A stretch of 6,023 nucleotides of DNA from Dysgonamonadaceae bacterium (GTDB taxonomy: Bacteria; Bacteroidota; Bacteroidia; Bacteroidales; Azobacteroidaceae): NCBI GenBank assembly GCA_031258895.1, contig JAIRMF010000149.1, positions 1-6,023 on the forward strand, in the 5' to 3' direction. Below the pieces are notes generated by a model. That model did no database searches and was not told the origin of the DNA. It was given only the letters and a program-made list of their open reading frames with translations. This document shows positions 5,800 through 6,023 of the stretch, piece after piece. Both the position numbers and the translations under genes were made by a program. Each line of letters opens with the position of its first letter. Within the stretch, counting starts at the first letter, position 1.

Positions 5800-6023
5800 A
5801 GAAGGTTTTTTAAACGATACGTGGGTTCGAGAAGGCGGATGGAAAGTTTTGGCAGACAGATAGTGAGTTTTGTCAGGCGGGCAGAGAGTCTGCCAGGATG
5901 TCAGGAGAGTTTTCAAAGACGGGATGCGCGTTTTGGCAGGCATACAGCGGGGCTGGTCAGGCGGGCGAAACGTCTTAGAAAACCCATTGCGGGTCTGCGC
6001 AGACGAGTTACGCGTTTGCGCAG
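5800..6023. repeat. Degenerate tandem array with 21-bp period (continues past window end)
   Basis: From about 5800 to the edge the sequence can be cut into 21-bp units without indels (starts at 5821, 5842, 5863, 5884, 5905, 5926, 5947, 5968, 5989, 6010). In the eight full units from 5842, column 5 is always G, column 8 always T and column 15 always a purine. Columns 1, 6, 13, 14 and 16 are conserved in seven of eight (G, T, A, G, C). Units at 5842/5863 match those at 5926/5947 at 30 of 42 positions, suggesting a higher-order 84-bp step. Periodicity weakens toward 5800. Because the period is 7 codons, both strands translate into heptads. Minus gives Leu-x-Lys/Arg-x-small-x-Arg units but with two TGA codons. 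Plus is open from 5776 to the edge, with Phe/Leu and Arg conserved. Coding strand and function are unknown. Confidence 0.85.
5913..6023 (-). CDS. Possible 3' end of a basic heptad-repeat ORF entering from the right edge
   Basis: Minus-strand frame open from the window edge to TGA at 5915-5913 (36 residues seen). It lies in the 21-bp array and reads as basic heptads such as LRKRVTR and LPKRASR, with Leu/Phe at position 1, Lys/Arg at 3 in four of the five full units (Ser in the other), mostly Ala/Val at 5 and mostly Arg/Cys at 7. This is the same layout as the 30-aa ORF downstream of tamL. The T/C change in column 7 swaps AAA and AGA, keeping Lys/Arg, which hints at selection on this frame. Against it, the heptads continue past the stop (for example LTKLTIC and LPKLSIR at 5835-5876), so the stop may be a recent nonsense change, and the plus strand is also open here. 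No start is visible. Confidence 0.3.
   Translation of the reverse strand: MRKRVTRLRRPAMGFLRRFARLTSPAVCLPKRASRL

Noticed and set aside
5839..6023. Plus-strand ORF from ATG 5839 (or GTG 5821) to the edge, basic heptads such as VSFVRRA and AGLVRRA
   Set aside because: Not called as a gene because the 21-bp period makes both strands look ordered, and the minus reading agrees with the ORF beside tamL. It remains a real alternative because it has no stop.
5800..6023. CRISPR array
   Set aside because: Units are adjacent, 21 bp, diverged and without unique spacers; no cas genes nearby.

Overview
The window looks like a chromosomal segment of a Bacteroidota species, probably of the order Bacteroidales. 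Three things point there. HisH, the GtrA/GT2 pair and the lipidated Omp85 protein all have Bacteroidales-style sequences. Two promoters match the Bacteroidetes -7 box TAnnTTTG (both TATCTTTG). Starts are preceded by A/T-rich leaders without clear Shine-Dalgarno sites. No tRNA, rRNA, IS element or CRISPR array was seen.

Layout. Positions 1-430 (+) hold the C-terminal end of pyruvate, phosphate dikinase, closed by a strong intrinsic terminator (458-502). Positions 556-1152 (+) hold hisH, the glutaminase subunit of imidazole glycerol phosphate synthase, standing apart from other his genes. A new promoter (1254-1261) opens a compact plus-strand operon: an unrecognised 245-aa protein (1281-2018), a GtrA-family membrane protein overlapping it by 32 nt (1987-2430), and, 6 nt later, a GtrB/DPM1-like polyprenyl-phosphate glycosyltransferase (2437-3372). 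The last two probably make and flip a lipid-linked sugar donor for modification of a surface glycan. The first may assist or regulate them, but its role is unknown. On the minus strand, 3462-5708 encodes a lipidated Omp85/TamA-like outer-membrane protein (TamL-type) with its promoter almost touching the start codon.

The least ordinary material flanks tamL. Immediately after its stop codon (TAA directly followed by ATG) lies a 30-codon, very basic ORF built of 7-residue repeats (3369-3461, minus). Upstream of tamL, from about 5800 to the window edge, the DNA is a degenerate tandem array with a strict 21-bp period. Read on the minus strand, this array gives the same kind of basic heptads (for example LPKRASR beside MNKRALK in the small ORF), and the two loci share the 9-mer gtttgcgca in the same codon register. 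This could be a small heptad-repeat protein family partly decayed here, or a DNA-level element with T-tracts phased over two helical turns. The window ends inside it, so the choice is open.
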